A DNA stretch of 64,000 bases from contig NZ_WWFG01000001.1 in NCBI RefSeq assembly GCF_026127265.1, positions 1,837,501 to 1,901,500 of the forward strand, in the 5' to 3' direction. Made by a program: the position numbers and the translations under genes. Source of the DNA: Nostoc sp. KVJ3 (GTDB taxonomy: Bacteria; Cyanobacteriota; Cyanobacteriia; Cyanobacteriales; Nostocaceae). The notes under the pieces were generated by a model, which ran no database searches, was not told the origin of the DNA, and was given only the letters and a program-made list of their open reading frames with translations. The first letter of the stretch is position 1, and each line of letters starts with the position of its first letter. Below, piece by piece: positions 26,381 through 35,296 of the stretch.

Positions 26381-27136
26381 TTACCTATTTTGTGGAATAT
26401 TTGGGGTAGGTTTGTAAGTTGAATTGGATCTCAGTTGATTAATCACGAAGAATGTACCAAGAGTTAAGGCTATAGATATAACTGCGATCGCTAAAGAGTT
26501 AGTCTTCCAAAAGCTTAGTTTCCCTTGTGCATAAGCCCTATTTGTTATACTCACTTCCCGCCTAGCTTCTTCTAAAATTGATTGGAGAGCATTTATCTGT
26601 TCATCTTCTAGTTCTGCATACCTATCTTGTCTAAAAGCATTTTCTATAATTTTTACCTTTTCCTCAGAAGATACTTGAGACAATTCTCCCTTGACAACTT
26701 CATAGGGATTAGTTTGCTTTACAGGTTGTGAAGATGGATTTTGAGAGTTTGGTTGAAAATTTTGTTGATAAAACTTCTCTAGTTTCTCATGTTTGATAGG
26801 TTGTGAAGATTGATTTGGCAGAATTGGCGGTTGAATAGGAATATCTTGTCGAATATCTTTTTTGGTAAAACTGTATACGTTATTTTGCGTTACAGGTTTA
26901 GCTGATTGGTTTTGAGGTGTTTGTGGTGGAGTTGGGATACGCTGATTATTACCTATTTTATTTGTCTTCAATGACCATTTATAGTCACTATCTTGGACAA
27001 CCATATTCTTCAATGAAGAATATAAGTAATGGTTCACTTCTCGTTTTTCAACTCCCAACATATCAGCAATTTTTACTGCTCTTAGGGGAGTGCCACCTTT
27101 TAATACTTCAACAATTTTAGATTCCAGACTATCCAT
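26381..27136 (-). CDS. Zalpha-like winged-helix protein with C-terminal membrane anchor
   Basis: The 251-residue protein has three parts. Residues 1-58 form a winged helix (KIVEVLKGGTPLRAVKIADM, then KREVNHYLYSSLKN, then YKWSL) whose Asn35, Tyr39 and Trp54 fall where Z-DNA/Z-RNA-binding Zalpha domains have their key Asn, Tyr and Trp. Residues 60-150 are a Pro/Gln/Asn-rich linker. A charged helical region (EDEQINALQSILEEARREV) leads to one membrane helix at about 212-234 and a short tail. It would sit in the membrane with its nucleic-acid-binding head in the cytoplasm. It is the last gene of an operon with a ParB-like gene (42 bp upstream) and a nuclease-ParA gene. No function is known for this arrangement. 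The Zalpha likeness is by eye. Confidence 0.75.
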   Translation of the reverse strand: MDSLESKIVEVLKGGTPLRAVKIADMLGVEKREVNHYLYSSLKNMVVQDSDYKWSLKTNKIGNNQRIPTPPQTPQNQSAKPVTQNNVYSFTKKDIRQDIPIQPPILPNQSSQPIKHEKLEKFYQQNFQPNSQNPSSQPVKQTNPYEVVKGELSQVSSEEKVKIIENAFRQDRYAELEDEQINALQSILEEARREVSITNRAYAQGKLSFWKTNSLAIAVISIALTLGTFFVINQLRSNSTYKPTPNIPQNR

Positions 27137-27178
27137 ATTAGCCCCGAATTATTCTTGCAATTCAAATGTAACTAAATT

Positions 27179-27931
27179 TTAAACAAACAATATACGTGAC
27201 CAGCTATCAACAATATCTACCATTTTATCGCCACTTATACCTTTAATCTGTTTTTTGCCACTAGCAATCTTTACTCTTGCTAATACATCTTTCAAAGATT
27301 CAAAGTTTTTCTTTTTACGTTCTTTTTCCACACTTTCAGCAACCTGAACAGCTTTTTTATCAGTAAAACCAGCAGTTCTTAATCTAAAAGTTAATTCTAG
27401 TAAACTTAGATCATTAAATGCATCTAATGGTGTAATTTGTTTGGGTATCTGACTTTCAATAAACTTGAGAGTCTCATATAGTTTCTGTCTTTCTTGTCTC
27501 TCTTGTGCCACTTCTGACCTTAAATCATTAATTTGCTTTTCCAACAACTTAAAATCATTATTTTGTGAAATCGATTCTGAATGATTTGTTTTAATTGGAG
27601 TTTGAACTTCTGGTTTATTATCAGAACCCAATTCTCTAAATGCAGCTACTTGCTTAAATATTTCATCCTCGTTCTTAGGGGAAATGACAAAAGCATTAAC
27701 CATTTCGCATTGACGAGGATTTTTTTCTCTTGCTCTGACAGCAGCATAATATTCAAAGTATCCATCAACCACTGCATAAGTCTCTAAACCTGTAGTTTTC
27801 AAAACTAATGGTCTGATAATTCCCCCGCTTTCTATAATCATATCAGCGAGGCTATTTAAAGCATCATCTGAGAAATTGGATGGAGGCACATCACAAGTAA
27901 TATTTTTTACATCAACAGTATAAAATTTCAT
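27179..27931 (-). CDS. ParB-like protein with coiled coil
   Basis: Residues 1-85 resemble the N-terminal ParB/Srx fold (VKNITCDVPPSNFSDDALNS, GGIIRPLVLKTTG, YAVVDGYFEYYAAVRARE). The ParB CTP/DNA-clamp motif GERRxxA is replaced by GYFEYYAA, so canonical CTPase activity is doubtful. A coiled coil follows at about 128-168, and the C-terminal 80 residues are helical, with a segment (FESLKDVLARVKIASGKKQI) that recalls helix-hairpin-helix DNA-binding modules. The ATG is two bases after the stop of the nuclease-ParA gene (TAATAATG), so translation is probably coupled. It is likely the adaptor or DNA-binding partner of the ParA. Confidence 0.8.
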   Translation of the reverse strand: MKFYTVDVKNITCDVPPSNFSDDALNSLADMIIESGGIIRPLVLKTTGLETYAVVDGYFEYYAAVRAREKNPRQCEMVNAFVISPKNEDEIFKQVAAFRELGSDNKPEVQTPIKTNHSESISQNNDFKLLEKQINDLRSEVAQERQERQKLYETLKFIESQIPKQITPLDAFNDLSLLELTFRLRTAGFTDKKAVQVAESVEKERKKKNFESLKDVLARVKIASGKKQIKGISGDKMVDIVDSWSRILFV

Positions 27932-27933
27932 TA

Positions 27934-29310
27934 TTAACTAACTCCTATTTCTTCTAAAACTTCTTTGGCTAACATCTCAAATTCCATAGCAGATTGTTGA
28001 GCATTAGTTTTTGATTCTGCATATTTTGTAACTGATTTTGGGTCTGGGTATTCTAAATCTCCAACTGTTATAGTATTATTCATACATTCTGATAGAGAGG
28101 TTCTATCATAAATAACTGCTTCCATCAAAGGTAAGTCATAGCGATCAGATATAACACTTCTTTGTCTTGGAAAAGTGTACTGCAAAAATTTAGCGTTAGT
28201 AGAAATTTTAGAAGCTAGAACTCCTATTATGTTAATGGGTGACTTACCAATAAGTAGTCTGTATTCATTAATTTGTTTCAGAAAATTTTTGACTGTTGGT
28301 AAACCTTGGTTTGCAAATGGTTTTAAATCTGAAGGAATGATCAAATAATCAGAAGCAATTAGGGCAACTTCGGCATAATAATCTCTCGACGGAGGAGTAT
28401 CGATAACTACAATATCATAATTATTTTCGACAATTTTGAGTTTAGAAATAAGCCTACTTCGGCTAACTGCTATCTGATTTAGTTTATCTTGCTTATCAAT
28501 CAGGTTAATATGTGAGGGGAGAACATCTATCTCTGGATTATTAAAAAAATGAGACTGACGCATAATTTCTGGAATAAAATAAAAATCTCCTGACTCTAAT
28601 AGATGTGATATGTTCTGCTCACGTAAATCGTCATCTTCATCAAATTGGAATTTGATTAATCCTGTAGCAAAAGTGGTATTTGCCTGAGAATCTATATCAA
28701 TCAAAAGTACTCTTTTACCTTTTTTACGTAATGCTGCTGCAAGATTGACTGCAACAGTAGTCTTACCAACACCGCCTTTATTGTGGTAGATTGCAATCGT
28801 TTTCATTGAATGTTTCCTCTTTGTTTCAAAATTGGAATTATTTTCTATTTGAACTTCTGATTTGTCTACTAACTTTCCTTCTTTCAGACTCTCTCTACCA
28901 ATTAAATTTTTAATATTTTCTAATTTCGTCTCAACTTCTTCCCCAGAACATTGAAATACTAACTGAATATCACTCTGTAATTTTTGATAAATTCTAATCT
29001 CTTTCCCATTAGTCAGCAATCCATATCTGACATGCAAACTGGTTAAATAATGCCTGAGTCGAGGGACATGATTATTTAAGTTTTGTTTGGGATGCTTTGC
29101 CTCCATGACGACACTCAGAGGTGAATTGGCATCTATGACAAAGGGAATCACCTGTGCGGCAAATGCTAAAAAATCTAAGCGGATGCTACCAACGGCAACC
29201 TCTTGATGCCAGGTGTCAGGGGTATAACCTAGCTGTGGCAGCAAATATTGCACTATGAGTTTGCTTTCAACTTCGCTTTCGTTACGGCATAGCTCAGGAT
29301 TAAAAGGCAA
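27934..29310 (-). CDS. PD-(D/E)xK nuclease-ParA ATPase fusion
   Basis: This single 458-residue frame joins two domains. Residues 1-130 resemble the HsdR N-terminal / Mrr-like restriction nuclease fold: Asp46 in SIRLDFLAF, Glu70-x-Lys72 in VVMEAKHP, and YGLLTNGKEIRIYQ as in type I restriction subunits, so the catalytic triad looks intact. From Met169 a complete ParA/Soj ATPase follows: deviant Walker A KGGVGKTT, LIDIDSQANTT, VIDTPPS. At the internal Met169 the DNA has AGAGGA 8 bp upstream of ATG, so ParA alone may also be made. The gene heads an operon with a ParB-like and a winged-helix membrane protein. A defence or a partition role is possible; the fusion itself is unusual. Confidence 0.85.
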   Translation of the reverse strand: MPFNPELCRNESEVESKLIVQYLLPQLGYTPDTWHQEVAVGSIRLDFLAFAAQVIPFVIDANSPLSVVMEAKHPKQNLNNHVPRLRHYLTSLHVRYGLLTNGKEIRIYQKLQSDIQLVFQCSGEEVETKLENIKNLIGRESLKEGKLVDKSEVQIENNSNFETKRKHSMKTIAIYHNKGGVGKTTVAVNLAAALRKKGKRVLLIDIDSQANTTFATGLIKFQFDEDDDLREQNISHLLESGDFYFIPEIMRQSHFFNNPEIDVLPSHINLIDKQDKLNQIAVSRSRLISKLKIVENNYDIVVIDTPPSRDYYAEVALIASDYLIIPSDLKPFANQGLPTVKNFLKQINEYRLLIGKSPINIIGVLASKISTNAKFLQYTFPRQRSVISDRYDLPLMEAVIYDRTSLSECMNNTITVGDLEYPDPKSVTKYAESKTNAQQSAMEFEMLAKEVLEEIGVS

Positions 29311-29392
29311 TATTTTTCTACCTCTAAATAATTATTGAACTTGGGACGAAACCTCATATTTGCTAGATTATGGCATACCCTTAATTATTCTA

Positions 29393-29460
29393 AGTGATAG
29401 AAATCACTGATAAAAATATCAAGAATCATCATAAAATTAGTACTTTTACTGATACAGTAA
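29393..29460. promoter_or_regulatory. Two small inverted repeats upstream of the nuclease-ParA operon
   Basis: AGTGATagaaATCACT (29393-29408) and TTACTGataCAGTAA (29446-29460) lie in the 230-bp spacer between the leftward nuclease-ParA operon and the rightward zinc-ribbon gene. They are of the size of operators or ParB/winged-helix binding sites. Binding by the operon's own proteins is a guess from position. Confidence 0.4.
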
Positions 29461-29542
29461 TCACTTCTGAGAGCTATTTCCCAATTAACCTTGTAAATAG
29501 CTAAAATCAAAGTGTTTACTTAACCTATTTGCGCTAAAGGTT

Positions 29543-29914
29543 TTGGCTACTGTATCTTGTCCCCACTGCCATCAACTCGTTGATAGTCAAGCTGTTAGTT
29601 GTCCCTATTGCCGGACAACACTTAAAGCTTACGGTCATCCCGGTATTCCATTGCACCGCGCCACTGGGGATGGGTATCTATGCGACACCTGCACCTATCA
29701 CGCTGATGATACTTGCAATTTTCCTCAGCGTCCCTACGCCAAAGACTGTACCCTCTACCAAAATATTGAAGAGACAAAGTTAGAGTTGCAGCAGCAGCGT
29801 TACACTAACAACTTTGGTGTAACTTTGAAAACTTGGGTAAAACGCAATCAGGCTTTGCTGTTACTATTAGGTTTATTATTAGTCTGTTTTCTGTTCGTTA
29901 TATTAAGGTCTTGA
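29543..29914 (+). CDS. Zinc-ribbon protein with C-terminal membrane anchor
   Basis: The 123-residue protein has an N-terminal double CxxC zinc ribbon (SCPHCHQLVDSQAVSCPYC), a second Cys-rich block (CDTCTYHADDTC and a further Cys in KDCTLY) and a C-terminal hydrophobic helix (LLLLLGLLLVCFLFVI). It is probably tail-anchored with its zinc-binding head in the cytoplasm. The start is a TTG; AAAGG lies only two bases upstream, which is poor, but no ATG or GTG is available in frame. The cyanobacterial family is conserved but of unknown role. It faces nblS tail to tail. Confidence 0.72.
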   Translation: MATVSCPHCHQLVDSQAVSCPYCRTTLKAYGHPGIPLHRATGDGYLCDTCTYHADDTCNFPQRPYAKDCTLYQNIEETKLELQQQRYTNNFGVTLKTWVKRNQALLLLLGLLLVCFLFVILRS

Positions 29915-29988
29915 TTTGGTGTTTTGTAAAGAGTGGGGAATTGGGAGATGAGTGAGAAAGTAATGCCCAATCCCCAATCCCCAATCCT

Positions 29989-31935
29989 TCAGACTGTAGT
30001 GATTTTAGATACTTCCGCAATAGGTTCAACTTGTATCGGTGGTGCTTTTTCTTCAAAAGCTGCTAAATCGAACCAAAAAGTCGTGCCAATGCCAACTTCA
30101 CTTACTAGATGGACTTTACTACGATGTCTGTCGATGATATTTCTGACAATTGATAAACCTAAACCCGTGCCTTCTAAGGTGTGAACTCGGTTTTCTACGC
30201 GAAAGAAGCGTTCAAAAATTGAGTGCTGGTCTTCTGTGGCAATGCCTATTCCAGTATCGGAGATTTCAATCCGCACTGGAGAAGATTGGGTGTGATTGGG
30301 TTTAAAATCTAGTTGGTAAGCGCGGATTGCTACTTTACCACCGGCTTTGGTGAATTTGAGGGCATTACCAATAAGGTTGCCAAAGACTTGTACTAACAGA
30401 TCGTAATTACCCATTACCAAGGGTAAATTAGTAGCAACTTCCTGAACAAGTTCAACACCTTTATCTTTGGCATTAAGTTGGTAAGTACGCAATGTTTGCT
30501 CGATCGCTTGGGCTAAATCCACGCCATCGAAATTATACTGACGACCAGATTCGAGTTTTGATAAATCTAATACATCGTTAACTAGGCGAGTGAGGCGATC
30601 GGTTTCATGGTTAACTGTTTGCAAGAATTCTTGCCGTTCTTCTAATCCTAAGTCTTCGCCGTAGTCGTGTAGGGTTTCAATATAGGTTTTGATGTTAAAT
30701 AAAGGCGTTCGCAGTTCGTGAGAAACGTTGCTGATAAATTGGCTTTTTGCATCGTTTAATTCCACCTCGCGGGTTATATCTTGGACAGTAATCGCAATGC
30801 CTTTGATACTTTCCCTTTGCACGTTGAGTACTGTTGTCAATAGAATGCGGATCGTTCGCGGGGTGGGTTGGTTAATAAAAATTCGGAATTCGGCGCTTTC
30901 GCATTCCCCGGCTGCCATTTCGTACAATGGGCCAGTGATTTCTATTTGGACTGCTGGCGGTAAATGATGCAATACATTGCAGCCAACCACATCAGCAGTT
31001 TCCCAGCCAAAAATTCGCCGCGCTGTGGGGTTGACTAATATCACTTGCATATTATTGTCAATTAATACAGCACCATCGGCGATGGTGGAAACTAGGGTTT
31101 CTAGTTTGGCTTTTTCTGCGGTCAGTTCCTCAATATTCTGTTCTTCATAGCGCTCTAATCGCTCCGCCATCTCATTAAAGCTTAAAATTAACTCCCCTAG
31201 TTCGCCCCCTAAAGGTAAATCAATGCGCTGCTTGAAGTTTCCGGCAGCAATTTGCTTCACCCCTACCAGCAGTTCTTTAATGGGTTTAGTGATGGTCAGG
31301 GCGTTAATTACTCCTGCCAAAATTACCATTACCCAAATCGTAATAAAAACGGCAATGGTGACATCGCGGGTAAAATTGGTAGAGATGACAGCAGTCTGAT
31401 TCGGGTTGATACCGATCGCTAATACACCTAGATATTTTTTATTGACAATCAGAGGAATAAATACATCGGTAACTACTCCATCGGGGGTCATGTGTTGCCG
31501 CACCATCGGTTTTTCCCCATCACCAGGGTAATCTTCTGGTAGTTGGATGCGCCGTTTAATGGTGAGGGAGTTTTCTACCTCCGCTTCCCAAAAAGGAATG
31601 CCAAAAAAGATTTCCCCGTTTTCATCAGCGTAGAGCATATAACGCACGCTAGAGGTGCTGCTGTAGAAGCGTTGGGAAAATTGGGCAACCTCACTGAGAT
31701 TATTGTCAGCAACGAGGGGAGCAACGTTGGCAGCAAGTAGCAGCCCCAAGTCTCGCCCGAAGCGGGTGTCATTCATCCGCGCATCCTGTTGGATTGTATT
31801 CACAGCCCAGAAGGTTAGACCACTCATCACCAAAGAAACCACCAATGTGGCCACAGCCAACAGTTTAGTCTGGAGGGTGAACTCCGACCACCAACTTGCG
31901 ATCGCATCTCGAATTGTTTTTAACAGACTTAGCAT
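29989..31935 (-). CDS. nblS: NblS (Hik33) membrane sensor histidine kinase
   Basis: The 648-residue protein has the NblS/Hik33/Ycf26 order: N-terminal membrane helix (residues 23-45), periplasmic sensing region, second helix (about 195-215), HAMP linker, PAS domain (about 280-390), HisKA with SHELRTPLFNIKTYIETL and HATPase (NLIGNALKFTKAGG, DTGIGIATED, GTGLGLSIVRNI). NblS governs responses to high light, nutrient stress and phycobilisome degradation in cyanobacteria, through the RpaB/NblR regulators. purD lies upstream on the same strand, an nblS-purD arrangement known in other cyanobacteria. Confidence 0.93.
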   Translation of the reverse strand: MLSLLKTIRDAIASWWSEFTLQTKLLAVATLVVSLVMSGLTFWAVNTIQQDARMNDTRFGRDLGLLLAANVAPLVADNNLSEVAQFSQRFYSSTSSVRYMLYADENGEIFFGIPFWEAEVENSLTIKRRIQLPEDYPGDGEKPMVRQHMTPDGVVTDVFIPLIVNKKYLGVLAIGINPNQTAVISTNFTRDVTIAVFITIWVMVILAGVINALTITKPIKELLVGVKQIAAGNFKQRIDLPLGGELGELILSFNEMAERLERYEEQNIEELTAEKAKLETLVSTIADGAVLIDNNMQVILVNPTARRIFGWETADVVGCNVLHHLPPAVQIEITGPLYEMAAGECESAEFRIFINQPTPRTIRILLTTVLNVQRESIKGIAITVQDITREVELNDAKSQFISNVSHELRTPLFNIKTYIETLHDYGEDLGLEERQEFLQTVNHETDRLTRLVNDVLDLSKLESGRQYNFDGVDLAQAIEQTLRTYQLNAKDKGVELVQEVATNLPLVMGNYDLLVQVFGNLIGNALKFTKAGGKVAIRAYQLDFKPNHTQSSPVRIEISDTGIGIATEDQHSIFERFFRVENRVHTLEGTGLGLSIVRNIIDRHRSKVHLVSEVGIGTTFWFDLAAFEEKAPPIQVEPIAEVSKITTV

Positions 31936-32128
31936 CTTAAATAAAGTTGTTAGTAGTCTTTGTTATAAAGCCCAACAACTAAAAAATTAACAGTTAATTC
32001 GACAAATATGTTAGAGGGGCGAGAGATAAGGAAAAGTGCAAGAACACCAAGCGCTATGATGCTACTGCAAAATCTGTGCGCAAGAATCACCCGCATACCA
32101 TCTTCAACAGCTAACATTGCGCGATCGC

Positions 32129-33430
32129 TTATAGGGTTTCATCCCCCTGCTTCACACTCCTAACTCTATGCCCAATATCTCTTCGGTAATATATCCCTTC
32201 AAACTGAATATGTTTGATTGCAGCGTAGGCTTGGGCGATCGCTTGCTCAAAATTTTCTCCGATTCCAGTCACATTTAATACTCGACCCCCATCTGTGACT
32301 ATTTCTTGTTGCTGATTCAACTTCGTACCTGCATGAAATACAGTTGCTCCTGTTGCTTCGGCGTTGTCAATGCCAGTAATGATCTGGTCTTTCTCATAAA
32401 CTCCTGGATAACCACCTGAAGCGGCAACGACAGTAGCAGACGCTCCCTTTCTCCAAACAATGGGCGGCAATTCACTTAATCGTTGCTGCACACAAGCTAG
32501 AATCAATTCTTCTAGGGGTGTTTCTAACAGTGGCAAAATCACCTGGGTTTCTGGATCGCCAAAACGACAGTTAAATTCCAAAACCTTCAAGTCGCCATTG
32601 GGTGCAATCATTAATCCAGCATACAGTACGCCTCGGTAATCAATGCCTTTGGCTCGTAAGGTGGCGATCGCTCTTTCTAACACTTCTGTTTGAATGCGTG
32701 CCATCACCTCTGGCGTAGCGATCGGTGCTGGGGCATAAGCTCCCATTCCCCCAGTATTTTCACCTGTATCACCGTCACCAATCCGCTTATGGTCTTGGGC
32801 TGGCAACAAGGATCGAATTGTTAACCCATCGGTTAATGCTAAAACTGAGACTTCTTGCCCAATTAAGCATTCTTCAATGACGACAAATTCACCAGCACTA
32901 CCAAATTGTCCCTGAAAAATCGCATCAACAGCACTTTCTGCCTGTGCAACTGTTTCAGCCACCGTCACACCCTTACCAGCCGCCAAGCCATCAGCTTTAA
33001 CGACTATTGGCGCTCCCTGAGATTTGATGTAAGATTTTGCTGCTGCTGCCTCAATAAATACCGCAGCCTGTGCCGTCGGAATCCCTGCTTCTTCCATTAG
33101 GGCTTTTGCCCAAGCTTTACTCGCTTCAATTTGCGCTCCGGCTCTGACTGGGCCAAATACCATCAATCCTTTATCTTGAAGATAATCTGTGATTCCCTTA
33201 GACAGAGGCACTTCTGGCCCAACTATCACCAAAGAAATTCCATGCTCTAAAGCATATCGGCTCATGCCATCAAAATCATCTACTGCTAGGGGCAAGTTCT
33301 GGCAACGTTCCATAGTTGCTGTACCCCCATTCCCTGGTACACAGACAACTTGCTCGATTTGCTTAGATTGCAACAGCTTCCATGCCAGAGCGTGTTCGCG
33401 CCCTCCATTACCTACAACTAAAACTTTCAC
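32129..33430 (-). CDS. purD: Phosphoribosylamine-glycine ligase
   Basis: PurD ligates glycine to phosphoribosylamine with ATP in the second step of purine synthesis. The 433-residue product shows VLVVGNGGREHALAWKL at the N-terminus, the GPEVPLSKGITD block, ATP-grasp residues (IVVKADGLAAGKGVTVA), GGMGAYAPAP and the metal-binding VLEFNCRFGDPETQ. The start is the GTG preceded by GAGGAA; a longer frame with 37 extra residues lacks homology. It lies upstream of nblS on the same strand with about 190 bp between. Confidence 0.95.
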   Translation of the reverse strand: MKVLVVGNGGREHALAWKLLQSKQIEQVVCVPGNGGTATMERCQNLPLAVDDFDGMSRYALEHGISLVIVGPEVPLSKGITDYLQDKGLMVFGPVRAGAQIEASKAWAKALMEEAGIPTAQAAVFIEAAAAKSYIKSQGAPIVVKADGLAAGKGVTVAETVAQAESAVDAIFQGQFGSAGEFVVIEECLIGQEVSVLALTDGLTIRSLLPAQDHKRIGDGDTGENTGGMGAYAPAPIATPEVMARIQTEVLERAIATLRAKGIDYRGVLYAGLMIAPNGDLKVLEFNCRFGDPETQVILPLLETPLEELILACVQQRLSELPPIVWRKGASATVVAASGGYPGVYEKDQIITGIDNAEATGATVFHAGTKLNQQQEIVTDGGRVLNVTGIGENFEQAIAQAYAAIKHIQFEGIYYRRDIGHRVRSVKQGDETL

Positions 33431-33792
33431 TGATTTCCTCGTGCGTACCTTGCGAAACGAGAATACCTGATTCGGCTCTCGCGGATCAATTTTTTCACTA
33501 ATTATCACACTTGTGCAAGCCCCATTGCGATCGCAAGACACAAGGGGAAGCTTTTATTCTGAAGATTCAATTTTGTCAATTAGTACATTTATTACTGTTA
33601 CTAATATCAACAATAGACGGTAATAAACGTACCAGTATAAATTAAATTATAAGTATATTTATTTAAGTAACACTTGTATTTTAAAAAGTATAATAATTGA
33701 TCAAAAAATTAAGCTCAAGTAATGACGATTATTGCTTATAAGTACTAACCTGTGAATATGGAAATCAATGAAAATACCAAGAAATAGTTAAC
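33431..33792. other. AT-rich divergent spacer
   Basis: This spacer between purD and the epimerase gene has no ORF or structured element that I can support. Promoters for both genes should lie here. Confidence 0.4.
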
Positions 33793-34740
33793 ATGCCTAA
33801 AATTATTGTTACTGGGGCTGCCGGATTTGTTGGTTCTCATCTCGTAGACATCTTGCTACAACAAGGCGAAGAAGTAATCGGGATTGATGAATTTAATGAT
33901 TACTACGATCCTATTTTAAAGCGTAAGAATCTTGCACACTTACATAGCTCACCTGGCTTTACATTAATTGAAGCAGATATTCAGTTTCTAGATTGGCAGG
34001 AACTCTTAAAAGATGTTGATGTCGTTTATCATCAAGCAGCACAAGCAGGTGTCAGAGCAAGTTGGGGGAAAGCTTTTCGAGATTACACAGAACGAAATAT
34101 TAATGCTACACAAGTTTTGCTAGAAGCAGCTAAAGATGCTAAAAGCCTGAAAAGATTAGTGTTTGCCTCTTCGTCAAGTGTATATGGTGACGCAGAAACA
34201 TTACCCACTCATGAGGAAATTTGCCCTCAACCAGTTTCTCCTTACGGCATTACCAAGCTAGCGGCTGAAACTTTGTGCAAACTTTATCACAAAAACTTTG
34301 GTGTACCATCTGTATCATTACGGTATTTCACAGTCTATGGCCCTAAACAGCGCCCAGATATGGCATTTCATAAATTTTTTAAATCCATTTTGCAGGATGA
34401 GGCGATTCCTATTTACGGTGATGGACAGCAAACGCGGGAGTTTACGTTTGTTAGTGATGTCATTGCTGCCAATTTAGCCGCAGCCAGCGCACCCGAAGCA
34501 GTGGGAGAAATCTTTAATGTGGGTGGTGGTAGTAGGGTGGTTTTAGCAGAAGTCTTAGATACGATTCAAGAAATCGTCGGGAAACCAATCAAAAGAAACC
34601 ACATAGAAAAAGCGGTGGGAGATGCTCGCCACACTGCTGCTGATGTATCTAAAGCACAGAAAATTTTAGGATATCAGCCGCAAGTCTCTCTAAGAGAGGG
34701 TTTGACACAGGAATGGCAGTGGATTAAGTCGTTGTATTAA
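33793..34740 (+). CDS. NAD-dependent nucleotide-sugar epimerase (SDR family)
   Basis: The 315-residue protein is an extended short-chain dehydrogenase: NAD-binding GAAGFVGSHLVD at the N-terminus, SSSSVYGDA, catalytic YGITK (Tyr-x-x-x-Lys) and RYFTVYGPKQRPDMA, the last typical of UDP-glucuronate 4-epimerase and UDP-glucose 4-epimerase-like enzymes. It probably supplies sugars for polysaccharide or cell-wall synthesis. The exact substrate (UDP-glucuronate, UDP-glucose or dTDP-sugar) is not decidable by eye. It is transcribed alone. Confidence 0.88.
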   Translation: MPKIIVTGAAGFVGSHLVDILLQQGEEVIGIDEFNDYYDPILKRKNLAHLHSSPGFTLIEADIQFLDWQELLKDVDVVYHQAAQAGVRASWGKAFRDYTERNINATQVLLEAAKDAKSLKRLVFASSSSVYGDAETLPTHEEICPQPVSPYGITKLAAETLCKLYHKNFGVPSVSLRYFTVYGPKQRPDMAFHKFFKSILQDEAIPIYGDGQQTREFTFVSDVIAANLAAASAPEAVGEIFNVGGGSRVVLAEVLDTIQEIVGKPIKRNHIEKAVGDARHTAADVSKAQKILGYQPQVSLREGLTQEWQWIKSLY

Positions 34741-35296
34741 AGGGCATTGGGCATTGTACTGAACGAATGCGAACAGCAGTCTTTAGTTTACGTAAGTCCT
34801 ATAGAACCCATTTGGTTTTTGAACAAAATTAAGTACTGTAGGGGAGCTAGTGCGTTGCGGAGGTTCCCTCCGTTGTAGCAACTGGCGTTGTGTTAGAACG
34901 AAGTTCGTAACGCACCATTATCAAGGGTTTGGTGCGTTACACCGTTGCTAAACAACGCCAGGGACGCTCCTGCGTCGCTACCGCTCAAGTCGGGAAACCC
35001 ATTCGGCAGTTCCTTCTGGGGGAAACCCCCATCGCTCTTAGCGTCTCCCCTTGGGAGAAGATCGGACTGCCTCACCACGCAACTGGCTCCCCTAAGTATC
35101 TTTTCTCCAAATCAAACCGGATTCCTAATATTTGAGAATAAATACGATCGCAGTAGAGTGCCCACGTACCAGTCAGTAAACCGTGAATCCCCAGTCATAA
35201 TACCCACTAGTTAGTAATATTAAGCCTCAAGTTTGAAGAAATTACCCTAAAATCTATGTAAAGATGAGCGACTAAATCTAACGTTAACTTTATTCA
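34741..35296. other. Repeat-rich spacer, no gene
   Basis: The 556-bp spacer contains an inverted repeat (annotated separately) and GC-rich stretches such as CGCCAGGGACGCTCC and TCGGGAAACCCATTCGGC that recur across Nostoc genomes. Open frames of 60-90 codons exist in it on both strands but arise from the repeat and have no ribosome sites, so none is called. Confidence 0.55.
34907..34940. repeat. Inverted repeat GTAACGCACCA...TGGTGCGTTAC
   Basis: Perfect 11-bp arms with a 12-nt loop. It is part of a common Nostoc-type intergenic repeat; another GTGCGTTGCG lies 60 bp upstream in the same spacer. Confidence 0.8.

Noticed and set aside
34893..35214. Overlapping ORFs of 60-90 codons on both strands
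   Set aside because: They fall in Nostoc-type repeat DNA, have no ribosome site and no recognisable domain.
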